Shown one piece after another: positions 12,687 through 24,100 of a stretch of 64,000 nucleotides of DNA. Source of the stretch: Xylocopa sonorina (lineage: Eukaryota > Arthropoda > Insecta > Hymenoptera > Apidae); NCBI RefSeq assembly GCF_050948175.1, contig NC_135198.1, positions 7,453,001-7,517,000 on the forward strand, written 5' to 3'. The position numbers and the translations under genes were made by a program. The notes beneath the pieces are model-generated. The model ran no database searches. It had not been told where the DNA came from and was given only the letters and a program-made list of their open reading frames with translations. Position 1 is the first letter of the stretch; each line of letters starts with the position of its first letter.

Positions 12687-15600
12687 AAGAGAAAGTGTGA
12701 TAGAGGGAAGCGCGCTCTCAGGCAAGAATACTGCACGCAGTGGATGTCCCTGTCGCATTGTACTCGCAAGAGCGAAGGATTAACGAAGGGTGGATGTTTA
12801 TATTCCGTTTGTAACAGCAGTTATTGATGCGTGGCCGCGCGGAACTCGCCCGTCGTATCTCTCGGGACAATTTCCCGCGAGTTTACATTGTACAACGCGC
12901 CGCGTGGCGAAGATGAAAAATCAGCCAAGGGATTATAGTCATTACTCTCCGCGTTGCGCTACGGCTGATAGCGATTTGTCTGGGACGCGCATTCCTTCGC
13001 GGCCTTACGGCGTCGACAAAGGAAACTGCGCCGATACACAACCGTAGCTTCGCCAATCTTTTGTGTGCAAGCCAATTCTGCCTGACCGGATGGTTCGTTT
13101 GTAAATTATTAGCGGGTATACGCTTATCTGTTCCAACGATATCGGTGTATCGGTAAATCATAACCGAGCCCTTTGCCGCGTCGCGTTGTCGATTCGCAGA
13201 TTGTTCCCCGCGGAGTTACACGCGGCGCGTACGGTCTGTAATTACTCGGGCTGTCAGAGTATGATAGCTTAAGGACAATCGTAGTCGCCAAGGTTGATGA
13301 CATTGTTGCGTGAATCAGATGCATCGACGTGACTCGCATTCGTACGTTATCATCGGTTCTATGTTGTATCGAGGATCGAGGCCACTCGAAGCACCGTATC
13401 ACATTGCATCCTCTCTTTCTACCTCTTACACTTTCTTAAATCAGTTTTTAAATCTCATTAAAAATTAGAATATCTCAGAGGAAAGGAATATGATGACGTT
13501 TTTGTACGTACAGGAGCCTGGACGAAAACAAGGATGAAGCGGAGTCTGAAACAATGGTGTATCTGTTGCCTGAGGGTCAACGAACATTACAAGGTAAGGC
13601 ACGCATGTCTTTGACCGCGATGACACGCAGAAAATATCGTGCTTCATCTTGATGCGTGGAAAAACGTTAATTACATTGCGGATTTTAATTGCACAATTTT
13701 AAGTCGTTCGCAGACTATGATTTTAACGGAATATCGTGGAAATATGTAACGAAGCTGTTGAATAATGCATGAGTCCGAATTCTGTGATTGGGAAAGACAA
13801 TGGAAAGCCATTCATTTTATATTAATTATGATTGATGTACAAACAAATCTAGAAACTTTTACACAGAATATATAGAAGACTATAACTTAGATGAAGATAA
13901 TACAGCATCGGTATATATTAATTTTAAAGTTTTTTCGTATTCTCTCTCTTTCATAATTAATTCTTATTTTCATATATTTGAAAATAATTGATCGCTTTGC
14001 GCGTGCGCAAGAAATTTCATCCACGACGCCATGTTAGTTTTTCTAGATTAGTTAGTGACTAGACCTGTTTGCGTTAAGATCGTGTTAACAATTGTTCTTT
14101 CCAGTGTGATGTGTCGATTTGTGTCTGCCTTTATTTCGTTTGCTATTAATTTCACAGATAGAAACGGTGCGTTTGTCGATTGTCGGTGTGGATCTCTATT
14201 AGTTGTCGATTTACTGCGAATAAATAGACGCTTATCGTGATGAATGCCACGCACAGTCCTTTTGAGAGCGGTATTAATGGGGATGAGCAACTTGTACCTC
14301 GCGATTCGCTACGGACGTCGAATTAGGATGAACCATTTTCGGAACCGGCTGATATGACTCGAATGGTCAAAGTGAACGATTAGTATAAGGTAACTTTAAA
14401 TGCTACAAATAAAATATAATAGGAAAATAGTTCGAATATACGAAACCGTTAAAATAAAATGGCCGACCATTATCATCCATTTCACCAACCTCATTATTTA
14501 TAGGGAGATATTTATGTATAAGGTTATGATGTGTAAGTGAGTGATCAATGACTACAAACGTAAGTAAGTGACAAATCTATATCGGTACATCCAATATTTC
14601 ATAGTTTTAAATTATTGTCTCCCTACACGATACCGTCATATAAACAATAAAAGAGTCGGACAAAACATTTCGTGAAACACACGAATATATTACCACGAAC
14701 CCATAATACGTTTATCTCCCCCCCCCCCCCCCCCCCCCCACCGTCCCACTCTCCGGGTTACTCGCACGAAGATCACACGCGAGTAACCAAGGACTATAAA
14801 CATAAGCAAGAAATATGCATCTCCTTCGTCATGAACTATACCCCAGTGTCTTTACTCCCCCGCGTCCTTCTAACTTCGAATGCGTTCATATTTTAGATGG
14901 CTGCCATAGAACAAGCGGTTGAGACGCAGGAATACGGCGATAGTCGAAGGGATCGAAGTGGCAGAGAGAAGGCAGGTCGAGACAGGCAAAAGGAACAAGA
15001 CAAACCAGAGAGCCGTCATCGTCTTCACGCGATGGCCAAGCGAGGCGAACTTATGTAACGCTTTCATGCAAGACAAGGCCAAGGTTTCCGCGATGCAGTG
15101 GCCGGTACGTGTGGTCCCTCCATTTCGTATTGTTTTATGCCACAGCCGGAGACGCATTTAATTACGTCTATCGAAAGAAACGCCGCGGATCTTGTTCCCC
15201 GTGGACCACCAAGACGGTAGAATTTTTAGAGTCGGGGGCAGTCACAACGCGTAACAGGACATTGCTCGATTGTATAATTTCGTCGCGTCTTCAGACGGGG
15301 CAGACAGCTTTCTTCGAGGATGACGCTCAGGTATGCCGCGTGTCGCGATCAAGTAATTATTTCTAGCATCGTTGAAAATGTGTGGAGGTGATGAGTGTTC
15401 TAGGTGGATTTGAGGTTTTGCCAAGTTTGCAGGATTTCTTATCTTTCTAGATATTTTTCGTCCGTTTTCTCACTTCCGTTGCTTCTCTTCGTTGGAAGCA
15501 TTTCTGCTTGTTTCGTTCATTAATAACGGGAAACCAACGGAATCGAGCAGACATCGAGAGATCTTTAACGAGTTTCGTGGAGCACGAGTGGGAGCGGTTT

Positions 15601-16548
15601 TTCTTCCCGTTATTCGTCACTCTCATCGTCAATAAGTATCTTCTTGAGCCAGTTGCATAAATTATCCATGAAACAACATTTGCACGCGTATGTTATTGTT
15701 CAAAAGTGTCTGGATATTTATTTACTTCTGATAAGATCTAATTCCATTAAAAAGTTGTTTGTTAGTGCTGCAGGCTTGTATAATAGAGTATTAATGTTTG
15801 TTTAAAAGATAGAGGTAACTCAACTCCCCTATAGGCGGCGTAATTGTTTGAACGTTTTAATTTTCCTTTCATAACCAATATGCCATGTTTCCAAAGTAAT
15901 GAACCCAACAACAAATTGTTGCATTATTCATAACATTTTACTTGCGTTGCGCATGCTGACTATAAAACGGGTTTTCCCTTAATAGATGCAGTCACGTTCC
16001 TCCTTCGCAAGCTTAATGCGTTCGCCGCGAAGAAGCACGTCAAAATGATTTCCGGTACGGATCATAACGGAGTCGAAGTGTAAGCATCCGAATATCCGGC
16101 GACCAGGATAACAGATGTGATAATGTCTTCGTATATTTCTCATATATTATAATCAATCTTCATCATCGAAGAATTTTCAATTCTCGGACGTCAAACTATT
16201 CTATTCTAGTCTGTCTCGCATTCGAATGCCTAATATTCATGTGTTAATCCCTTACAATTTACATTCAAGATATTTCATATTCGAATTTCAAATTATCATG
16301 TCTTAATTTCTCATATTTTATACTTAACGTGTCCTATGTACAAATTGTGAATTCTCACATTTTATAGTCTTCCGTATTTCGCATTTACTCGATTACCCAC
16401 AAACATTCCCAATGTTGTACCACAATTCTACTTTGCGCATTGAATTTCTAAATTTATCACTCACCTGATAAGGATAAGCACCCGGTCTGTAGTAGCTGCC
16501 GGTGTTTATCGCCGGGTAACTTTTGCTGCTGCCACACATAGAAGCCAT
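334..16548 (-). CDS. N-terminal part of a type II single-pass membrane protein, two exons, continues beyond the left edge
   Basis: Exon 1 is 16548-16465 (28 codons) and ends at a GTGAGT donor. Exon 2 is 538-334, preceded by TTCTAATTATAG and followed by GTAAAT. The exons join in phase 0 into one frame of 96 complete residues; exon 2 ends in phase 1, so more exons lie to the left. Residues 1-55 are Ser/Tyr/Pro-rich (NTGSYYRPGAYPYQ and NDYYLPPRSTW are recognisable) and end in a basic stretch with KKR. Residues about 59-83 form one hydrophobic membrane segment. There is no signal peptide, so the N-terminus should be cytosolic and the missing C-terminal part extracellular. An out-of-frame upstream ATG at 16555-16553 overlaps the start; the ATG at 16548 is preferred because only its frame fits exon 2. 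The family was not recognised. Type II serine proteases and other adhesion or receptor ectodomain proteins are possible, but nothing in view decides this. Confidence 0.72.
3856..4266 (-). pseudogene. Protein-like open frame interrupted by one in-frame TAG, unknown family
   Basis: On the minus strand one frame stays open for 45 codons (4266-4132), meets a single TAG at 4131-4129, then runs 90 more codons to a TAA at 3858-3856. Both halves have a protein-like mix of residues, including an Asp/Glu/Arg-rich stretch before the stop and an Ala/Val-rich helix-like stretch after it; low-complexity sequence does not explain the open frame. No ATG precedes the second half. The frame is closed upstream by a TAA at 4269-4267 and I see no convincing acceptor. 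Options are a decayed exon or retrocopy, an exon of an unrecognised gene on this strand, or chance. No family was recognised. Confidence 0.3.
4630..4920 (-). repeat. Possible dispersed-repeat remnant with a 96-codon open frame
   Basis: The minus strand carries an ATG-initiated 96-codon frame, richer in GC than its surroundings, with Arg/Lys/Pro-rich content (PRGRCKAPLK, GLKPNEHRYP, SPTNLRPSTEIA can be read). After the TAG the same frame continues for several codons (LWTALLPL) before another stop. The sequence resembles translated repeat-derived hypothetical proteins I have seen in arthropod annotations, but that is an impression and no search was possible. No transposase, reverse transcriptase or terminal repeats are visible, so the call as a repeat is weak. 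Confidence 0.25.
7352..7410 (+). other. Exon-like island on the plus strand with possible start codon
   Basis: A TTTAATATTTCAG acceptor ends at 7351 and a GTAAAT donor follows 7410. Inside, an ATG at 7368 opens a 14-codon frame (MDPSSRSASSDTYT) that ends in phase 1. It could be a first coding exon of a gene running antisense to the type II membrane protein gene. The evidence is only splice-site quality and an open frame over a short length; chance occurrence in 64 kb is quite possible. Confidence 0.2.
12268..12300. repeat. Two adjacent short perfect hairpins
   Basis: CCACC-TCT-GGTGG at 12268-12280 is followed directly by CTAGCTGG-CTG-CCAGCTAG at 12282-12300. Each is a perfect inverted repeat with a 3-nt loop, the second with an 8-bp stem. 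They lie in a GC-rich patch of the long intron with no supported gene. They are too short to be a microRNA precursor; a dyad protein-binding site or chance are alternatives. Confidence 0.5.
12651..12694 (+). repeat. GA-rich microsatellite
   Basis: A nearly pure (GA)n run on the plus strand, grading into GAAA repeats. It produces long Glu-Arg or Leu-Ser runs in overlapping frames on the two strands; these frames are not credible as proteins. GA tracts can bind GAGA-type factors in insects, which is not demonstrated here. Confidence 0.9.
13514..13593 (+). other. 80-nt exon-like island on the plus strand
   Basis: It is bounded by TTTTTGTACGTACAG and by AAG|GTAAGG, both good splice sites. Two of the three frames are open. 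With incoming phase 1 it reads a basic, cysteine-rich peptide containing KRSLKQWCICC; with incoming phase 2 it reads an acidic peptide beginning SLDENKDE. The phase-1 reading would be compatible with the island ending at 7410. No protein family was recognised, and no transcript evidence can be obtained from the sequence alone. Confidence 0.25.
14718..14739 (+). repeat. Poly-C tract of 22 bases
   Basis: An uninterrupted run of 22 C on the plus strand, flanked by TTTATCT and ACCGTCCC. The complementary G22 could form a G-quadruplex. Such runs are prone to length variation and sequencing error, so the exact length should not be trusted. Confidence 0.9.
14897..15058 (+). CDS. Candidate 53-codon hydrophilic small ORF
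   Basis: A pyrimidine-rich stretch ending TATTTTAG is followed immediately by ATG at 14897; the frame runs 53 codons to TAA at 15056-15058. The peptide is very charged (many Arg, Glu, Asp, Lys, Gln) with no signal peptide or membrane segment. A second plus frame and a minus frame are also open over this GC-rich stretch, so the ORF may be accidental. It could equally be the 5' end of an exon read in another frame. No function can be assigned. Confidence 0.18.
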   Translation: MAAIEQAVETQEYGDSRRDRSGREKAGRDRQKEQDKPESRHRLHAMAKRGELM

Positions 16549-18110
16549 CTTTCATTGATTCTTCTTCGCCTCCTCCCTTAAACACCAGTTTCTTGCTCCT
16601 CGTTTTATCACTCACGTTCGACTTCCAAAGACAATGGGATCGCGTCGCCGCCGCCTCAAACCTTTCGAGACGCGTTCATTCTCGAACTTTACGGTACCTC
16701 TCTGTCTTCTTTTCCGAAACGGTTACAACCGATTGTCCCAGAAATAGAACGCAAAATTTATTCCAGGGGAATCAAGTCGATACGCCTCCACTCGAATCGC
16801 AGATTCGCGTGTACGCGCATAGGCAGACGTTTATTCTCACGTTGCCGCGGAGGTATTCAAGGTCACGGAACAGCACGATTTTTTCAGAGTCCAGAACGGT
16901 CCCGTTAAGCACAGTTCCCGATATATTCATACGCGGCCAGCATTCCTTTTTTCTCGTTCCTCATTTACCTTTTAATGGGTCGACCCGAAAAAAACCAGTT
17001 CATTTTTTGTACTAGTTTTAAACGATTTCGAATCTCGTTCGTACCATTTTCTATAACTCTAAATAACTACATCTGACTCAAAATCTATTTTATTTTTTAA
17101 TATTAAATCCCCAATATACCTTGGTTTTTCAAGAAAGAACTAAACACGCTTAAACTGTTCTTTTTTATTAACACCAATTCAACAATCAGTCACAAGAACG
17201 AATGGTCCCCTTATCAAGAGGAGAGGTAAGACCTAGACAGCACAGTGTTTCTAACAACTTAGCAACTTTTGATTTCCCGACCGTTCACCAATGATTCTCA
17301 GTGTCCTATATGATCGATGAAAAAACTAAGAAACGTTTATCAAATGTCTTAGGTTGAACGAAACGTAGCAGTTCAGTGAGATAATCGAAGCAGGCAGAAA
17401 ACACGCGGCACCACGTCCTTCCTCCGAGACGGTTGACCACCGACTGACAGCAGGAGATCTTCACGCACCGCCGTTCTTCATCTTCATCCTTCCCGTCTGG
17501 CTAACCGGCACTGTACGCCGCTCATTCGACTTCTTCTTAGGCCAACCGAGTTAGCTTTGTCGGCTAAGCTTCGCTTCACGCTACCTTTACTTTTTGGCGG
17601 GTTCTCTTCTCCTCGTGGGAATCGTATCGAGCGCCAATTTACTTCCCTTAATTTTCACCGCCGCTCCGTTCCTCTACCTCTCCTTCTTCCACCTTCCTTT
17701 GCTTCTTCTTTTTCTTTGGTCAAAGGACCTTCCCCTTTTTCGTCCTTTTGCTCCCCCTCGACCTCTTCTTCTTCGTCCATCCAATGTCCCTTTTCTCGCG
17801 CTCCAAGCTGGCTGGTATGTGCCTCACGGTCGGCCTGGCAATTTGTTCCGATCTCTTTGCGGGCGTTGCGTTGAGAATCGATCGGTTATCAGCGAAATAG
17901 ACGCAGATATCTCATGATTGCGCTTACATCCAGACGCCTCGTGTAATTGGGAAAATAGCGTATCAACGTAGGAGAGCGCTGTTCATCGTTGCAGCACGGT
18001 GCGGAGACTTTAACGGTAGAGCGTTGACGGGCTGTTCGCGGTGATTTCGATGCGCGCATGCGACGCGTCTCTCAGGCGTCGAAATCTCCGACGAGCTTGG
18101 CTTGCTGATC
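16549..18110 (-). promoter_or_regulatory. Probable 5' UTR and promoter region of the type II membrane protein gene
   Basis: The stretch lies upstream of the initiator ATG at 16548 on the minus strand. It contains strongly strand-biased sequence (minus-strand GA-rich at about 17.65-17.80 kb) and elevated CpG to about 18.1 kb, unlike the AT-rich DNA beyond it. I could not identify a TATA box or a defined transcription start. Long open frames on the plus strand here (16593-17015, 17557-17917) are pyrimidine-rich with no coding character. The call rests on position and composition only. Confidence 0.35.
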
Positions 18111-21100
18111 CGATGGAGCGATAAAAGATTCTCCTGGCTGATTTAATCATCGTTACTTTCTTAGAAATTCATTTTGACGTAACGAAAGAGTTGTAACTCT
18201 GTAAAGGCAGTAGCTATTTAAAAGTAGCAGCTGACATTTGTTTGATTGAGTGCCATGAACTTTATCGTGTTCATTACATTCGACAACGATCAAATTAATA
18301 GGTTATCGCGAACTTCCTCCTCGCTCTTTCAAAAATTCATATTATTCACGTTGAGTAACGTTAGTCGTAAGAGAAGTTAATTATGTGCCATCGTTTCGCG
18401 TATGTATTATTGTTGTTTCACAGTAACGGCATAAAATCTCCACTTATGAAATTTCTCACGCTGGACATCAGCAATATTTCTATACAGTCAGTGTGAAAAG
18501 TGAACTTGAAAATAGTAATTGCATAAAATAATCCTGTAAGAGGTCAATGAACTCCTCAATTTTAAATTGTAATGTAAAGTACAAAAAATTAATACTTATA
18601 TTTTACATTATAATTATATAACTATATATAGTATAGTATCAATATGCGATTGTTTTAACCGTTTTACCTATTTCTATATTTCACATTAGGGTTTATGTTA
18701 CGTATTTAAATAAATTCTTTATCTACACGGCATACATACGTTCACTTTTAACACCGACTGTATATGTCGACAGGTTTCAACAACCTGATTCCACGGTACG
18801 AGTAGAATCTGCGGGTAATTAATGTGAATCATATTCGTCAAGTTGCGAGTAACCATTACGTATTCCGGCTTGTGTGCCGGAAGACAAATGATCGAGGGAT
18901 TTTCCCTAACGGCCTCCCTTTGAAAAATGACACGTCCTCCTTTCTTCCGGCGTCCGATTGGGAATTAATGTCGTCTGGGATCGAGAACCGCAATGTTATC
19001 AGACCATCGTTCGTACTTAATTTTCGTAAAACTCTTCGTTTCGGTCTCTTTACATTATTACATGGCAATTCGCGTTATATTGGGTTACAATTATTATTCA
19101 ATGTTTGCTGGACCGTTTACTCCCATTAATTACAGGTTTGCGTTACGCGTGCACTGTAGGCGCACGACACAGTGGTCACTCCTGCGCGATTTAATCAGAA
19201 TTGGCAAGATCTTAACACGCGCACCACAATATTATAGTGATTAACGCACATTTGCCCTTATAGTTAGAGGAGATTTCTTCGTTCAATCGATCGCAACACA
19301 ATCGATACGAGCGCAATTACGCCACAGGTGTAATCACTGTCAAATTCTTTGAACTTTGTCGCAGTTGGATTTAATAACGCAATGAATCATGGGGGAGCCG
19401 AATAACTATTTATTACCAGGAATTTTTGCCGATACTATTATTATAACAGTGTTTAAAAGTATTCCTTTAAAATACACGAACGAATGATCTAATAGATTTT
19501 TTGTTTTAGGTATGCAGTAATTAGTGCAACATATACGAAGTACGATGCACTATTATCTACAGTTCAGTGCGATGAAAATGAAAAGTATGCAGCATGGATA
19601 TAGTATACAGTTATAAAACACAAACAGAAAGGTAATCAATAATATATTTATCCTCTTTCTTTTTGTTAATATTTTTTTCATCTTTATTTTTTCTCACTCA
19701 TTTATTTATCCCCCATTGTACCTTATGTGTATAAAGCTAGAAAGAATATCATGTAAGTATTACAGAGCTTTGCTTCGCATAAGCTTAGAGAGAGACAATA
19801 CAATACAAAAATTTCTCTATTTTCTTCTGCCAGGGCCAACACCGGAGCTCCAACATCGCCAGCGTACGGAACATAAAACAGTCGATAGCCTTATCTTCGC
19901 GCGGTTAAGACCGTAGGGTTACTGTTTTGCATGGCACGTAGAATGTAGCTGACCACTGGCGCGTTGGTACCAATGTAAATATCCGATCGCGAGTACAGTG
20001 GCAAGCAAAACAAAACGGCTGATCGTCGAATCGAGGACTCGATCCGCAAGCTGACTTTCCCACAGTGACGGGGGCAACCGCGAAGTGCGGTACGCGTGTC
20101 TCTCGATACGGATGCGTGCTAGATTTAGAACGTTCATGTGTAACGTGCCGATGAAGATCGTTATTAAGAAGATTACGGAGCATTTTACTTGGAGATCTGC
20201 ATAAACCTTGTTCGCCAATCAGCGATAAGCATGGACGCTTCTGTGAGTCAACGTTTATTTGGACCAAGGTAATTTATCTTTCGCTTGTTTATGGTTTATC
20301 TTGTCTTATTTGTTGCGCGGTAGAATGTGTTTAGGGGCGCACCTTGAGTAAACATTTAACGTGAGAAAAATAATTTCGGTTTCTTTTCGAAGTGATGTGG
20401 GTGTTTAGTTAGGTGTATATATTTAAAAAATGTTATGAGATATTGTAATGGAATTTTCGATTAACCTTTGACACATATCCTTGCAAATATTTGAACAATT
20501 GGGCTTTTTGTGTGTCTCTGGAGAATATCAACAAACATTATAATTAGTGACTGCATTAATATTCCATTTAAAGTAGAATCCTTTATTATCTTAATTTAAA
20601 TTCATCCTTATTGAATACCTGGATCATTCTTTGTTCCTTATGATATGATAATATTTTTTAAGTAGTAATCGAGGTTGCAATTTGCTAAAGTATGAATTTT
20701 ATGACCTTCTAAACATTTTTTAAAATATTTGCACAGAACACATATTACGTTAAACGTCATCCTGTTATCGTTACGGGTATATTGTATTTACATTGCTCGT
20801 TGCGTACCTTTTTGTTCATTCTCATCGAAGCATAACGAGTTATACTAACGTAAAATTAATATTCTCCCAGTATTTACACTTTTGATTGCTGGCATAAATG
20901 TGCAGTCACGTGTAGGAATGTTTCCCCTCGGTCAACAGTGTTTCCCAGACCTTGGTCGCGTAACCTTCGATTTCCACGCTCTTATCCAACCCAAGTTACG
21001 TCCACGATGCACGATGGATAAGAATAAAAAAGTAGGAAAAGCGTTACGTGATAAGTGACTTGCACTTTCGTTATTGAATGAAAAGATTACACGTACGCGC

Positions 21101-24100
21101 GACATCGCGATACATACCTACTGTTACAATTACAATGTGACGGAACGGAAGTGTTATGCGGTTAAAAGGTAAAACGTCTGTTGTTTCCAGACCATCCTTT
21201 ACATTTATTTACACTTTTCTATCTATACGCATTATTTATAATTTTGTATTAAACGATAGTTACCTCTGTTATGAATATTAATTCAAATTTTCTGCGACAG
21301 TAGTGCAACTAGAAATCTTTCCAAACACAATTTCTATCCTCTCCCACGTATTAAATCCAACTTCCGTTTCACTTCAATCTCTCACGCGACGTTTCTTCTA
21401 AAAATTCCCCTCTTATCTCAGCTTCTACCGAAGACTAACGATACGACTTCGAACGATCCCTCTCATAAATTCCCGGTCTTTGCGCTCAGGTATTAGTCGA
21501 GTTCGTGTCGCCAGCGAAGAGAAAAATAAAAAAGAGCAAACAACCAACGTATGCTATATATATAAAAAGACAACACGTAACTGAAAGGAAGTCTTCGGAG
21601 TCGTTGGGAAATAATTATTGCCACATCCTAAAAGGATTCGCGATAACGAACCTGGATACGTTCAGCTTCTAATTACTTCTTTGAATCGCGTTTGCAGAGA
21701 TGGAAGCGGTGGATCGTGGCGTATCAGGAAAATGGCGGCGAGGGATGATCTTTTGTGGCCGTGCAACGCTCCGCTGGATCGTCGGAAGTCTGACAAAAAG
21801 CGTCTCTCTCCCTCTCTCTTCTGCTTTCTCTCCTCGACTGGTGGTATTTCATTGCCCGTATAATCATATCCGACATAAGCAACGTTATGCTGGCCACCAG
21901 TACGCTGGACGATCCACAACCGCTTGCTTCAGGTAAGTGTCAGTTTCAATTTCTTCCTTTTCCGTTTCTTATCCGGCTTCTCGCTTCTTCGTTCTTGTCG
22001 GATGCCTCGATCTCTTCTACCTCGAATCATAAACAGACTGCGATTACTGCTCCATAAAACTATTCATTCTGCGCTAATACGATATTCGATTATACAATAT
22101 AGGTGTTAGATTCTCGATAGGATTAACGATTTTTAATCTTAATGAGACTATATGAAAGATAATAAGAAAAAGTATCGATCGATTTCCAAAATGTTTTGTC
22201 GAGTAACGTGAAAATATTTAAGTATTTACTAATCATTTGTTAGCTTTTTTAGTACTACTAGCTACTACCACGAGTAGCATTGCAAATTGATTTAAGGGAC
22301 GAAAAAGCACGATGAAGTGCACAGGGCTTAAAAAGAATCACAAGCAAGTTCGTGATTAAAAATTGCATAATTATGCCTGTCAATGTCCCCTCAGCGATGG
22401 CCATGGTCTCTCGAATTCACGGTAGCATTCCACGGTAGGATCCCTCTCCCGGTTCCTCCTTCCGCGTCGATATTTAATTTGCTTCTGCTTCATTTTCGAA
22501 GGGCATAGCAGTGTAATTACCGCTCACGTCGGTTCGTTTCGCTCCGAAATCCTTTTTACAAGGGGCTCATTTTTCCCCTCTTTACGTGCCCGTCGTTTTT
22601 CTACCCCGATTCCCTATCCACGCAACCACGTCCGGCGCGCGTTCTTACGCTAGCGGCCGGCTTGCTCGCGTCTCCTTCGCCCGCCTCTCTTCCCTTCCAA
22701 TTATATACACCGTATTTCTCGTTTATTTACTAAGTTCTAAGCGTGCCGACTCTCGGTACGTCGGAACGCGCCGCTCAAATTCCGTCCTGGCATTCTGACC
22801 GTTTTTCCCGTCATAATGCCCGCTGGCCACTTTCGTTCCCCACGGATCACGGTCCAGGCATTTCATTGTCATTTAGCCCCGGCAACGTCCAAGCAAGCGC
22901 GAGGGCGAATAACGCACGAGGCGAATCCTTCGCGGTTCGAACGAACGTCGCGCAACGACTCACACCTGTATGGACGCGCTCGCATTCAAGCCTTCTGAAG
23001 CTTGTTCGCTGCAACTTCTCCATCGTAATTTTCCTTTGTTGCCAATTAAAGGGTTAAGCATGCTGCAGTTGGATAATAAAGCTTGAATTGGCTACTGGAG
23101 CTCGCGCGACAGATGGGGCTCTCCTTAGAAATGTTCTCTGCCAGTTTGATATTTGACTGGCAGAATATTTTTAAAGGCTTCTGGTATTATTAGGGGTAGT
23201 ACATGTGACGTGGCTAAGAGGAAAATATCGTACCACCTTAGGATATTTAGAGTAGATTACGAGGTTTTGTATTTGTTGTAGGTACATATGTATAGGGTGT
23301 TTCTGAGGTCTCCTTTATGTACTTTGTAGCTTGAGATATTTCGGTGTGTTCAGTGTTTGATATATTTAGGTATAGTAAAAATTACACGAATTTGGAAATG
23401 TAAAAATTCGTGTATCCCAAACGTAGGTATTGAAAAAGTATGAGATTTAGTAACCGCAAGATACACTTTCGTTTACAGTGATACATTTATAACGACACTT
23501 AAAAACAGACCCGTGCGTGGTGGATGGTGATTCGTTTTTTCTGACCGGATGTTTGAACAGCTAACAGAAAGAAATTAATCGAGGATTCTGCATTACAATC
23601 ACGGAATGGCCGCACAAATCACGGGGATCTTGCAGTCCCTTTGGATAGAGGCCAAAAAGTCGTTCAGCGTATCGGATGCTCATTGAAAACGCATCGAAAC
23701 ACGTCGATAAATCATACACTTCGTATAAATGACCCTCACGTAGGTCCGACGAATAATAAATTTTTACATCTTACATGAATCTTTTCTTACGTTGTCACTG
23801 GTAAATGAATTTTCTGCCAGCTGTTCGATATAACGATACTTTGCTCTTCATTAAGGAAACAGTGGGGAGACAGGGACATTTGTATCTCTTAACTGAACAC
23901 GCTTAAAGTTAGCGCATCTTTGGGATTCGTATCTTACAGAACATTGAGTATAATATTTAATAACTTAAGTAAAACACTCATTTTTTATGCAAGCTATAAA
24001 ATACAAAAAAGATATCAGGAATGATTTTTCATCATTTATATACTAAATATACTCGGGAGCTTAACTAATCGATACATTGATACTAACACGAGTAAGCACA

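Larger units (their letters stand above)
539..16464 (-). other. Long first intron (15.9 kb) of the type II membrane protein gene
   Basis: This interval lies between the two joined exons. It is mostly AT-rich with CpG-rich patches at about 9.9-10.2, 12.0-13.4 and 14.9-15.4 kb. I see no recognisable gene in it. Unexplained contents are listed separately: open frames on the minus strand at 3856-4266 and 4630-4920, exon-like islands on the plus strand at 7352-7410, 13514-13593 and 14897-15058, hairpins at about 12.27-12.30 kb, a GA microsatellite and a C22 tract. Long first introns of this kind often hold enhancers or alternative first exons; that is general knowledge, not something shown here. 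Confidence 0.6.

Noticed and set aside
15105..15145. Possible intron between GTACGT and GCCACAG
   Set aside because: At 41 bases it is too short for a normal insect intron.
17557..17917. Two overlapping plus-strand ORFs of about 105 codons
   Set aside because: They follow from a pyrimidine-rich tract (Leu/Pro/Ser/Phe runs) and lie in the likely promoter region of the minus-strand gene.
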